Shown: positions 7,933 through 14,350, numbered from the stretch's first letter. The stretch: 25,196 nucleotides of DNA from 2-02-FULL-46-13 sp036517235 (GCA_036517235.1 DATDXL010000092.1:1-25196), one strand, 5' to 3'. A program made the numbers and translations. The notes: a model not told the origin generated them from the sequence alone.

Positions 7933-9609
7933 ATGGTTTCTAAACTGCTCGCAGCACTTGGCAGGGAGATAAAGGGTCTGCATGAAGCAGCGTACCTTTT
8001 GGGCACATTCGCCATTCTCTCGCAGATACTCGCTCTCGGCAGAGACAAACTGCTCGCCTATATGTTCGGCGCCAGCGCGCCTCTGGACGTATATTACGGA
8101 GCGTTCCGGATCCCCGACGTTCTTTTCGTTTCTATCGGCTCACTGGTCTCCGCATCCGTGCTCCTTCCGTACTTCATCGATCGTTTTAATCTGGGTGCGC
8201 GGGAAGGGAAGGAATTCCTGCAGTCGATATTCTCGGTGTTTTTGATCACGATGATCTCGGTTTGTGTTGTGCTATTTTTTCTTTTGCCTGTGCTCCTTCG
8301 TATCCTCATCCCTGGTCTTGCCGACGGTTCTCACTTCAATGATCTTCTCGTGTCATCGCGAATAATGCTCCTCTCTCCGTTCCTCTTAGGACTCTCCAAT
8401 CTCTTTTCGAGTATCACCCAGATGCGTCAACGATTCCTTGTCTTCGCGGCAAGTCCGGTGGTATACAACATAGGCATTATACTCGGTATCCTTTTCTTTT
8501 ATCCGACGCTCGGTATCCCAGGACTCGCGTGGGGGGTTGCCTTGGGTGCACTGCTCCATGTGGGGATTCAGCTACCTTTTATGGCTTCTCAGAGGCTCTT
8601 GCCGCGTTTAAGCTTGTCGGTGAACTGGAGCGGTGTCCGCTCGGTCATAGCTACATCGTTCCCGAGAACGCTCACACTTTCGGCGAATCAACTCGCATCA
8701 TTTTTCTTGGTGTCACTTGCGTCCCTAATGGCGCCCGGTTCCATCGCTGTCTTTACGCTTGCGTTTAATCTGCAATCGGTACCGCTCACCGTCATCGGCG
8801 CGAGCTACTCTTCCGCGGTATTTCCGGCTCTTTCTAAACACTTTGTTGACGGGAACAGGGCGGCGTTTTTGGAAAAAGTCGTGTCCGCGTCGCGACATAT
8901 CATCTTTTGGGTAACGCCGATGACGGTACTCTTCATCGTTCTACGCGCTCAAATCGTGCGCGTGGTCTATGGCGCGGGGAAGTTCGATTGGTCTGACACT
9001 CGGCTCACGGCGGCGGTCCTTGCGGTCTTTATCGTCTCCGCCGTGGGGCAGAGTATGGTTACCCTCTTTGTGCGCGCCTATTATGCAGAAGGGAAGACGA
9101 GCAGGCCGCTCATCATCAATATCACTGCTGCAGTGGCAATGGTCCTTTTAGGCTATCTCCTCACTCTAGGTTTCAAGTACATCCCCTTATTCGCGTTTTT
9201 CTGGGAGGAGCTATTAAAAATCTCAGGACAGGCCGGTACCACTGTCTTGGCGTTGCCACTCGCGTTCACCTTCGGCATTTTGCTCAATACGTTATTCCAT
9301 TGGGTGATGTTCGAGCACGATTACCCGGGATACAGCAAGCCCGTGCTCGCGACCGCTTACCACAGCTTTGCGTCCTCGGTCATCATGGGCTACGCTGCTT
9401 TCCTTGGTTTGCGCGTTTTCAGTTTCTTTCCCCTTGAGCAGGTCTGGGGGCTTTTCTTGCAGGGATTTTGCGCGGGTGTACTAGGAATCATCGTCGGTAT
9501 CATGGTTTTGGTGATGCTCCAGAACCAGGAGATAGCCGAAGTGTGGCGTGCTTTGCATCACAAAATCTGGAAGGAGAAAGTTATTGTGCCGGAGCAAGAA
9601 GCGCTATAG
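7933..9609 (+). CDS. murJ: lipid II flippase MurJ (MviN family)
   Basis: MurJ moves the peptidoglycan precursor lipid II across the cytoplasmic membrane. The 558-residue product is almost entirely hydrophobic helices, in line with the 14-helix MOP-superfamily fold. The N-terminus has the family pattern LLGTFAILSQILALGRDKLLA and LDVYYGAFRIPDVLF, followed by ASVLLPYF. Further family-like segments are SSITQMRQRFLVFAASPVVYN and LGIPGLAWGVALGALLHVGIQ. It is slightly longer than E. coli MurJ (511 residues), with the extra length in loops near the C-terminus. The gene is preceded by the Wzy-like gene, giving an envelope-biogenesis pair. No Shine-Dalgarno precedes the ATG. Confidence 0.92.
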   Translation: MVSKLLAALGREIKGLHEAAYLLGTFAILSQILALGRDKLLAYMFGASAPLDVYYGAFRIPDVLFVSIGSLVSASVLLPYFIDRFNLGAREGKEFLQSIFSVFLITMISVCVVLFFLLPVLLRILIPGLADGSHFNDLLVSSRIMLLSPFLLGLSNLFSSITQMRQRFLVFAASPVVYNIGIILGILFFYPTLGIPGLAWGVALGALLHVGIQLPFMASQRLLPRLSLSVNWSGVRSVIATSFPRTLTLSANQLASFFLVSLASLMAPGSIAVFTLAFNLQSVPLTVIGASYSSAVFPALSKHFVDGNRAAFLEKVVSASRHIIFWVTPMTVLFIVLRAQIVRVVYGAGKFDWSDTRLTAAVLAVFIVSAVGQSMVTLFVRAYYAEGKTSRPLIINITAAVAMVLLGYLLTLGFKYIPLFAFFWEELLKISGQAGTTVLALPLAFTFGILLNTLFHWVMFEHDYPGYSKPVLATAYHSFASSVIMGYAAFLGLRVFSFFPLEQVWGLFLQGFCAGVLGIIVGIMVLVMLQNQEIAEVWRALHHKIWKEKVIVPEQEAL

Positions 9610-9623
9610 CCGCTCGCGTTGCT

Positions 9624-9758
9624 CTTTTTCAAAACGCGCATAATTTCCTGCACCACAAGAGTACTTCCAATTTCTACACTCACCCTGCTCGTAAGAAATT
9701 TAGGTCGCTGGAAATTTGCTATGCTCGGCTCGTCAGCCTGCGCAATGTTTTGAAAAAG
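9624..9758. repeat. nested imperfect palindrome downstream of murJ
   Basis: Four pairs of complementary blocks occur in mirror order: CTTTTTCAAAAC (9624-9635) with 9747-9758; GCGCA (9636-9640) with TGCGC (9739-9743); AATTTCC (9642-9648) with GGAAATT (9710-9716); ATTTCT with AGAAAT further in. The result is a 135-nt interrupted hairpin. It may be a structured 3' UTR or a degraded small transposable element. No target duplication or gene was seen. The 373 bp between murJ and the next gene otherwise holds AT-rich sequence with a TATAAT at about 9833 but no convincing complete promoter. Confidence 0.5.
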
Positions 9759-9932
9759 ACAACCTCGCTCTTGAGTTTAGAAAGAAAAAATCGTGACAAA
9801 AATGGTCGCGGAAGGGTACTACCATTTCGTTATTATAATACCATGGTGAAATAACAACGAATTGCGTGGGGAAATAATCTCTACAGTGTTTTTACAAAGA
9901 CACTTTTCGCTTGGAGTTTTAAAAAAGAAAAT

Positions 9933-9958
9933 CGGCGGTCGCTTTGGGGCGACCGCCG
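9933..9958 (-). terminator. rho-independent terminator of the minus-strand orphan gene
   Basis: CGGCGGTCGC (9933-9942) and GCGACCGCCG (9949-9958) form a perfect 10-bp stem. Read on the minus strand it is followed by a T-rich run (TTTTC then six T). It serves the gene ending at 9983. Confidence 0.85.
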
Positions 9959-9982
9959 AGAAATTTTGAGTGGCGTTTTGTT

Positions 9983-10372
9983 TTAGGTAACCACTTCACA
10001 TACCGTTGCTTCTTTCGAAGCATATTGTGTACGTGCGCACGAGAGTACAACCTCTCGGGCCCTGCGTGGCAGTGAAAGGAACAACGTAAGCTCCTCCGCT
10101 GCTTTGGCAGCATGGTACGCTGAAATCTCCTTCACAAATTGGTCATCGGTGAGAAGATACAAACTGCAGCGAAACGTGTCATCTTTGCCATAAGGTCGAG
10201 GATCTTTGTGCATCTCCTCAACCCGATCTGCAATCAGCGCACTTGCACGTTGTGACCCGCCGAGCCAACCTCCGAATTTTTGCCCGCCGTTTTTCGGCAA
10301 GTTTCTATTCTTGTGGTCTCGCTCCCGCCAATCTTTTATGATTAGCGCGATTAAATTGTTAAAGTGGCTCAT
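9983..10372 (-). CDS. orphan protein of unknown function, 129 residues
   Basis: I do not recognise this protein. It begins MSHFNNLIALIIKDWRERD, has a Gly/Lys-rich stretch (NGGQKFGGWLGGSQRAS), then a more helical C-terminal half containing YHAAKAAEELTLFLSL and three cysteines. It has no signal peptide or membrane helix. Gene reality is well supported: the ATG at 10372 has AAAGGA 5 nt upstream, a strong promoter lies about 100 bp upstream, a leader hairpin lies between them, and a good terminator follows the stop. It stands alone, convergent with murJ and divergent from lepA. Confidence 0.7.
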   Translation of the reverse strand: MSHFNNLIALIIKDWRERDHKNRNLPKNGGQKFGGWLGGSQRASALIADRVEEMHKDPRPYGKDDTFRCSLYLLTDDQFVKEISAYHAAKAAEELTLFLSLPRRAREVVLSCARTQYASKEATVCEVVT

Positions 10373-10392
10373 TTTTCCTTTTGTTGGTTGTT

Positions 10393-10449
10393 CACTACAG
10401 TTACGGCTTCCTAGTCCACAGAGTGGGTAGGGAGCTCTAATCTGTAGTG
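10393..10449 (-). promoter_or_regulatory. hairpin in the 5' leader of the orphan gene
   Basis: CACTACAG (10393-10400) pairs with CTGTAGTG (10442-10449). An inner imperfect stem pairs CTTCCTA..CCAC with GTGG..TAGGGAG. The structure lies wholly within the predicted transcript leader, 20 nt from the start codon, so it could control translation or stability. Confidence 0.5.
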
Positions 10450-10475
10450 ATTACCTTGGAAGTTTCTCTTCTTTA

Positions 10476-10504
10476 AGTATACCATATTGTATAGATTCAG
10501 TCAA
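10476..10504 (-). promoter_or_regulatory. strong promoter of the orphan gene
   Basis: On the minus strand, TTGACT (10504-10499), a 17-bp spacer and TATACT (10481-10476): nearly consensus sigma-70 type boxes. Confidence 0.8.
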
Positions 10505-10544
10505 GTTTTTGGAATTGAAAATAGGCCTAGAAATAAGGCATTTT

Positions 10545-10553
10545 TGTGATAAT
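10545..10553 (+). promoter_or_regulatory. extended -10 promoter before the lepA leader ORF
   Basis: TG-T-GATAAT (10545-10553) gives an expected start near 10560, only about 2 nt before the ATG at 10562. No clear -35 box is present, as is usual for extended -10 promoters. Confidence 0.5.
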
Positions 10554-10561
10554 ATGACCCA

Positions 10562-10645
10562 ATGCAAGATATTCGAAACTTCAGCATTATCGCCCACCCC
10601 AGTAGTAGAACCTCGCAAGCTCGATTCACTACGGGACAGGCATAG
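10562..10645 (+). CDS. 27-codon leader ORF copying the LepA N-terminus
   Basis: The peptide starts MQDIRNFSIIAH, which matches the LepA start MENIRNFSIIAH at 10 of 12 positions; the two differences are conservative. At DNA level the copies also differ at five silent third-codon positions. After His12 it diverges (PSSRTSQARFTTGQA) and stops at TAG 10643-10645. It is in the same frame as lepA, 93 bp upstream, and probably begins almost at the transcript 5' end. Sequence before each ATG is also alike (TATGACCCA and TAGACCACTACC). It may be the stump of a former lepA replaced by recombination, or a leader peptide. No function is assigned. Confidence 0.55.
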   Translation: MQDIRNFSIIAHPSSRTSQARFTTGQA

Positions 10646-10654
10646 ACCACTACC

Positions 10655-12445
10655 ATGGAGAACATTCGTAACTTTAGTATTATCGCGCATATTGATCACG
10701 GCAAATCCACGCTTGCCGACAGGATGCTTGAAATTACCCATACTATAGAGAAGCGGCAGATGCGAGAGCAGTTTTTGGATTCAATGGAATTGGAGCGTGA
10801 GCGGGGGATTACCATCAAGATGAAACCCGTCCGCATGCTCTATACCCTAAACGCTAAACCCTATACCCTCAATCTTATTGATACCCCAGGACACATCGAT
10901 TTCTCCTACGAAGTCTCGCGCGCCCTCAAAGCTGTCGAGGGTGTGGTGCTTCTCGTTGATGCCACGCAGGGCGTACAGGCACAGACGCTTACCACGCTCT
11001 CTATGGCGCGCGAGGCAGGGCTGGTGATAGTGCCCGTGGTCTCAAAGATAGATTCGCCTCTTGCCCGCATCGACGAGGTACGACAGGAAATGGCGCGCGT
11101 CGTCGGTTGCCGTGCCGAAGAGATACTCGGTGTTTCTGGGAAGACCGGAGAAGGGGTAGAGACGCTATTGCAGGAAATCATTGTCCGCATTCCTCCGCCG
11201 AAAGTAACCGAAGGAGATCAACAAGGTTTCAGAGGTCTCATCTTCGATTTTCATTATTCCAACCACACAGGGGTCATTGTATTCCTCAGAGTATTCAATG
11301 GAACTGTGACAGCGCGTGATGGACTGTTTTTTTGCGCCGCCGGAGCTAAATTTGCTCCGATTGAAGTCGGCATCTTCTCTCCTGTGGAGACTAAGACCGA
11401 ACGGCTCTCGGCGGGGGAGATTGGTTATATCACCACGGGAATCAAAGTACCCGGTCTCGCTTCTGTGGGTGACACGATAACATCAGCTAAGCATCCACTA
11501 CCCGCACTTCCTGGCTACCAGCAGCCGAAACCGGTGGTCTGGGCCTCTGTGTACCCTTCAAGCCAGGATGATTTTGATTCTCTGCGTCAGGCGATATCAC
11601 GGCTTAAGCTCTCTGACTCCTCGCTTTCTTTTGAAGAAGAGAGTTCCGGGTCCTTGGGTAGGGGATTTCGATGCGGGTTTTTGGGGATGCTTCACTTGGA
11701 GATTATCACCGAACGTTTGCGTCGCGAATTCAGTTTAGAGCTTGTGGTGACCTCGCCGAGCGTTATCTATGAGGTAGAACTGAAGAATGGGAAAAAGATG
11801 ACCGCCTACTCGCCCATGCAATTCCCCGAGCACGGTTTAATCGCACAAATATTTGAGCCTATAGCTAACGTAAAGATAATCGCGCCGTCAGACTATGTGG
11901 GTGACATCATGACGCTTCTCTATGAGCATGAGGCGGATGTTACGACGACCGAGACGTGGAGCGATAATCGGACAGCACTTGAGCTCAAAATGCCCCTCCG
12001 TGAGCTCATGCGCAATTTCTTTGATGATATCAAGAGTGCGACATCCGGTTTTGCGTCGCTCTCCTACGTGCTTTCAGGAACGGCTCTTGCTGATGTGGTC
12101 AAGCTAGAGCTTCTTGTAGCGGAGGAATCGGTACCCGCGTTCGCGCGCATTGTCTCACGCCGGAATGTGGAACATGAAGCTCAAGCGGCAGTAGAGAAAT
12201 TACATTCCATTCTTCCTCGGCAAATGTTTACGACGAAGATTCAGGGATTCGCGCTTGGGCGCATTATCTCCTCACGTACCCTCTCTGCGCTCAAGAAGGA
12301 TGTAACGCAACATATGTATGGCGGCGACATTACGCGCAAGATGAAGCTCCGAGAAAAGCAAAAGAAAGGAAAAAAGAGGATGGCTGCGCACGGCAGGGTG
12401 AATATCTCGCACGACATCTTTCTCAAGATGGTGCAAAAGGAATAG
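10655..12445 (+). CDS. lepA: elongation factor 4 (LepA) GTPase
   Basis: LepA is a ribosome-bound GTPase that acts in translation, reported as a back-translocase and initiation/assembly factor. The 596-residue length is normal. GTPase motifs are G1 AHIDHGKST, G2 within ERERGITIK, and G3 DTPGHIDF. G4 reads SKID (Ser130-Asp133) instead of the usual NKID. Later domains follow the family order, including FRCGFLGMLHLEI and the LepA-specific C-terminal domain ending in a basic KKGKKRMAAHGRVNIS segment. Residues about 62-72 contain a small repeat, YTLNAKPYTLN, at a variable site just before G3. The ATG at 10655 has no Shine-Dalgarno. A short ORF copying its N-terminus lies upstream. A 20-bp-arm hairpin overlaps the stop codon. 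Confidence 0.95.
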   Translation: MENIRNFSIIAHIDHGKSTLADRMLEITHTIEKRQMREQFLDSMELERERGITIKMKPVRMLYTLNAKPYTLNLIDTPGHIDFSYEVSRALKAVEGVVLLVDATQGVQAQTLTTLSMAREAGLVIVPVVSKIDSPLARIDEVRQEMARVVGCRAEEILGVSGKTGEGVETLLQEIIVRIPPPKVTEGDQQGFRGLIFDFHYSNHTGVIVFLRVFNGTVTARDGLFFCAAGAKFAPIEVGIFSPVETKTERLSAGEIGYITTGIKVPGLASVGDTITSAKHPLPALPGYQQPKPVVWASVYPSSQDDFDSLRQAISRLKLSDSSLSFEEESSGSLGRGFRCGFLGMLHLEIITERLRREFSLELVVTSPSVIYEVELKNGKKMTAYSPMQFPEHGLIAQIFEPIANVKIIAPSDYVGDIMTLLYEHEADVTTTETWSDNRTALELKMPLRELMRNFFDDIKSATSGFASLSYVLSGTALADVVKLELLVAEESVPAFARIVSRRNVEHEAQAAVEKLHSILPRQMFTTKIQGFALGRIISSRTLSALKKDVTQHMYGGDITRKMKLREKQKKGKKRMAAHGRVNISHDIFLKMVQKE

Positions 12446-12479
12446 CCTCTTTTCTTGCAGCAAGAAAAGAGGCTATTCC
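12439..12479 (+). terminator. perfect hairpin across the lepA stop
   Basis: GGAATAGCCTCTTTTCTTGC (12439-12458) is followed after one base by its exact 20-nt reverse complement (12460-12479). The lepA TAG lies inside the left arm. No T-run follows, so termination may depend on the very stable stem, or the stem may protect the mRNA end. Confidence 0.6.
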
Positions 12480-12480
12480 T

Positions 12481-12528
12481 GAGAACTCCTCTGCCTGTGC
12501 GTGTCCGCACGCAGACAGGTCCGTTCTC
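12481..12528. repeat. two-step hairpin after lepA
   Basis: GAGAAC (12481-12486) pairs with GTTCTC (12523-12528). Inside, CCTGTGCGTG pairs with CACGCAGACAGG with an interruption. It directly follows the lepA hairpin, and GC-rich Cys/Arg-like shadow sequence continues to about 12590 with no gene. Confidence 0.4.
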
Positions 12529-12619
12529 AACGCTCGCTTCGCTCTCCGCTCTCCGCCACGGAAAAAAATCCCTTTTTTCCGACCCCTTTCCCACTCTTTT
12601 TTACAAAAAGAATGACTTC

Positions 12620-12727
12620 TTAGAGAAGCGAGGGGAGGTAGAGCATGATCATGCTGACAATGATCAAGACGCATACCACCGCCCATACGATCTGGAGACG
12701 TTTTCTGTTTTTTCCGCTTGAAAACAT
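12620..12727 (-). CDS. 35-residue single-helix membrane peptide
   Basis: The minus strand encodes a 35-residue peptide from ATG 12727 to TAA 12620. It has a basic head (MFSSGKNRKRLQ) followed by an uninterrupted hydrophobic helix (IVWAVVCVLIIVSMIMLYLP) and a short end. The positive-inside pattern and full helix length are hard to get by chance. Short one-helix peptides of this style occur in CPR genomes. No Shine-Dalgarno or strong promoter was found. It is divergent from the FtsB-like gene. Function unknown. Confidence 0.55.
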   Translation of the reverse strand: MFSSGKNRKRLQIVWAVVCVLIIVSMIMLYLPSLL

Positions 12728-12743
12728 GATTGAGATACTGTTC

Positions 12744-12774
12744 TTGATAACGTATCGAATTCACCTGCTATAAT
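12744..12774 (+). promoter_or_regulatory. leaderless promoter of the FtsB-like gene
   Basis: TTGATA (12744-12749), a 19-bp spacer, and an extended -10 TGC-TATAAT with the hexamer at 12769-12774. The expected start, 7 nt on, is 12781, the A of the ATG itself, so the mRNA should be leaderless. Confidence 0.7.
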
Positions 12775-12780
12775 AGCATA

Positions 12781-13158
12781 ATGAGACTTGGAAGGCACAC
12801 GCGTACTGTAAAAAAGGTGTTATATGCACCCATAACGCTCGTCGCTCTTGTCATTCTGACCGTGGTGCTGGTGCGTGCAGCGATAGGCGCATACCAGAAT
12901 GATCGTCAGAATCGCGATAATTACAGCCGAATACAGCAAGATGCGATGGATCTGCAGACTCGAGAGCAATTCCTGACGGGGGAGATAGACCGGCTCCAGT
13001 CGACACGGGGTATAGAGCAAGAGTTGAGAAACAAATTCCCTGTTGTCAAAGAGGGGGAGGACGTGGTTATAATTGTGGAACCTGAAAAGAAGGAAGCCAG
13101 CTCGTATCCTGGGGATTCAGGTGGTTTCTGGTCAAAAGTGCGCGGTTTTTTCAGGTAA
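12781..13158 (+). CDS. FtsB/DivIC-type septum formation protein
   Basis: FtsB/DivIC proteins are bitopic scaffold subunits of the divisome that pair with FtsL and FtsQ. The 125-residue product has a short basic N-terminus, a transmembrane helix at about 17-36 (ITLVALVILTVVLVRAAIGA), and a coiled coil at about 40-80 with heptad-like hydrophobics. The family ending follows: RGIEQELRNKFPVVKEGEDVVIIV, close to the typical E.(I/Y)AR(E)..VK.GE pattern. A Ser/Gly-rich tail ends in a basic amphipathic stretch (FWSKVRGFFR). Transcription probably starts at the initiation codon. Family assignment is good; the choice between FtsB and DivIC names is not supported. Confidence 0.8.
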   Translation: MRLGRHTRTVKKVLYAPITLVALVILTVVLVRAAIGAYQNDRQNRDNYSRIQQDAMDLQTREQFLTGEIDRLQSTRGIEQELRNKFPVVKEGEDVVIIVEPEKKEASSYPGDSGGFWSKVRGFFR

Positions 13159-13206
13159 TAGCGGATATGGTTTAGCTTACCCTTTCAAATTTTGTGAGCA
13201 TGATAT

Positions 13207-13277
13207 GCGGAATTAGTTTAGTGGTAGAACGGCTGCTTCCCAAGCAGCAGGTACGAGTTCGATTCTCGTATTCCGCA
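13207..13277 (+). tRNA. tRNA-Gly (CCC)
   Basis: The acceptor stem GCGGAAT/ATTCCGC, a short D-arm GTTTAGTGGTAGAAC, the anticodon stem GCTGC with loop TTCCCAA (anticodon CCC) and the T-arm ACGAG-TTCGATT-CTCGT are all well paired. CCA is not encoded. The discriminator base is A, whereas E. coli-type glycine tRNAs carry U73; A73 is typical of tRNAs charged by the homodimeric GlyRS class. Confidence 0.95.
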
Positions 13278-13517
13278 AAATTTGTCATGGTGAATAGAAC
13301 GATAAAAACCTCTCCCAGAGCTTTTTATTTCCCAAGCATCGGGTGAGAGTTCGATTCTCCCTATCCGTAGCGAATGAAATGAGTCAGGGTAGAGCAGGCA
13401 AACTGCTTTGCCTGTGGTAGGAGAATCGAAAACCGGAGCATATCACGTAGCGATAGCGAGGCGGGGTCGAGACCTTCGTTGCGAAGCAGAAGAGTTGTGA
13501 CCGATTCTCCCTATCCG
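13278..13517 (+). pseudogene. tRNA-like debris downstream of tRNA-Gly
   Basis: This interval holds broken tRNA sequence. At 13329-13369, TTTCCCAAGC and GAGAGTTCGATTCTCCCTAT align with the 3' half of the preceding tRNA-Gly, including the CCC anticodon loop. Its 5' half is unrecognisable apart from GGTGAATAGAAC. The block CGATTCTCCCTATCCG recurs exactly at 13352-13367 and 13502-13517, and a partial inverted copy (GGTAGGAGAATCGA) lies at about 13415. No protein gene is visible between tRNA-Gly and the glutaredoxin. The repeats may be decayed tRNA duplications or old integration scars. Confidence 0.5.
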
Positions 13518-13544
13518 CATAACACGTCTCACAATATATTTTTA

Positions 13545-13574
13545 TTGTACGCAAGAGGTGGCGATTGGTATACT
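13545..13574 (+). promoter_or_regulatory. promoter of the glutaredoxin gene
   Basis: TTGTAC (13545-13550), an 18-bp spacer, and TATACT (13569-13574) preceded by TGG (extended -10). The predicted leader is about 20 nt. Confidence 0.6.
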
Positions 13575-13602
13575 GTATCCACTTATCACTTAAGTCTTCT
13601 CT

Positions 13603-13839
13603 ATGGCCAACGTCATCATTTACTCAACTCCGACATGTGTTTTTTGCGGTGCTGCGAAGATGTTTTTCAAAGAAAACAACGTAACATACACCGAATATAA
13701 CGTTGCCACTGACCTTGAAAAGAGGAAGGAGATGGTGGAAAAGAGCGGGCAGATGGGCGTTCCGGTCATCTCTATCGGCAAAGAGGTAATTGTCGGATTT
13801 GATGAGCAAAGGCTTCGGGAAGTCCTTAAAGTAAAATAG
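13603..13839 (+). CDS. glutaredoxin-like thiol-disulfide oxidoreductase
   Basis: The 78-residue protein has the single-domain glutaredoxin fold in order: a beta strand VIIYSTPT, the redox site CVFC (Cys12, Cys15), the helix GAAKMFFKENN, the cis-proline segment GVPVISIG (TVP-type), and a C-terminal VIVGFDEQRLREVL. The GFD ending is characteristic of the NrdH/YruB-like glutaredoxins. In this setting it could re-reduce the C-terminal cysteine pair of the class II ribonucleotide reductase encoded at 1104-3404, but that link is inferred from function and not from adjacency. It has its own promoter and terminator. Confidence 0.9.
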   Translation: MANVIIYSTPTCVFCGAAKMFFKENNVTYTEYNVATDLEKRKEMVEKSGQMGVPVISIGKEVIVGFDEQRLREVLKVK

Positions 13840-13840
13840 C

Positions 13841-13872
13841 GAAAATCCCTCCGCCGTGGCGGAGGGATTTTC
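13841..13872 (+). terminator. rho-independent terminator of the glutaredoxin gene
   Basis: GAAAATCCCTCCGCC (13841-13855) and GGCGGAGGGATTTTC (13858-13872) form a perfect stem followed by TTTAG. It starts two bases after the stop codon. Confidence 0.8.
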
Positions 13873-13888
13873 TTTAGTGTTCTTATGG

Positions 13889-13894
13889 TATAGT
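13889..13894 (+). promoter_or_regulatory. extended -10 promoter for tRNA-Arg
   Basis: TGG-TATAGT lies 17 nt before the mature tRNA 5' end, giving a start near 13901. Confidence 0.4.
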
Positions 13895-13911
13895 TTTTAC
13901 GTTCTCGGAAA

Positions 13912-13984
13912 GCCCCCGTAGTTAAATGGATTATAACAGTCCCGTCCTAAGGGATAGTTGTCAGTTCGATTCTGGCCGGGGGCA
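13912..13984 (+). tRNA. tRNA-Arg (CCT)
   Basis: The acceptor stem GCCCCCG/CGGGGGC, the D-arm GTTAAATGGATTATAAC, the anticodon stem GTCCC/GGGAT with loop GTCCTAA (anticodon CCT, codon AGG), and the T-arm GTCAG-TTCGATT-CTGGC are all present. The discriminator is A and CCA is not encoded. Confidence 0.94.
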
Positions 13985-14026
13985 AATGTTGAGCAATGAG
14001 CATTGTTTTGGTAGCATAGGGAAAGC

Positions 14027-14266
14027 ATGGACAACGAAGATAAGAGCATTTTACGCGAAATTCTCGAGGTTACACGCCAGAATGAACAAAAGATAAACAA
14101 GCTTTATCGAGGCCTCTGGATGTCTCGTATCTGGTCTATCGTGTATTGGGTGGTCGTAATAGGCGTTGCGATAGGAGCCTTTTACTTTTTGCAGCCCTAT
14201 TTTGATCTTCTTAAGAAGGCAGTCCAAGAGTTTCACGACAAAGTTGGAGGAACAGGATTATTTTAG
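14027..14266 (+). CDS. small one-helix membrane protein, unknown function
   Basis: The 79-residue product has a charged N-terminal amphipathic helix (SILREILEVTRQNEQKINKL) that may form a coiled coil. One transmembrane helix follows at about 38-56 (IVYWVVVIGVAIGAFYFL), then a short C-terminal amphipathic segment ending VGGTGLF. AGGGAAAGC gives a plausible Shine-Dalgarno. Proteins of this layout are common but uncharacterised in CPR genomes. It lies between tRNA-Arg and tRNA-Phe with no operon partner. Confidence 0.7.
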   Translation: MDNEDKSILREILEVTRQNEQKINKLYRGLWMSRIWSIVYWVVVIGVAIGAFYFLQPYFDLLKKAVQEFHDKVGGTGLF

Positions 14267-14274
14267 GAGAAAAC

Positions 14275-14318
14275 GCCGAGGTTGCTCCCCAGTAGCACAG
14301 CTATGCTCGCTACGGGGC
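14275..14318. repeat. tRNA-Phe 5' fragment merged with a REP-like hairpin
   Basis: GCCGAGGTTGCTC (14275-14287) repeats the first bases of the nearby tRNA-Phe (GCCGAGGTAGCTC) with one change. It runs straight into a hairpin CCCCAGTAGC..GCTACGGGG (14287-14317). Read on the minus strand, that hairpin (CCCCGTAGCGAGCATAGCT...) closely matches the one at 20961-20994. Confidence 0.5.
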
Positions 14319-14350
14319 AAGCAGTAGATTTTTTATCACGTCGTCATCAT

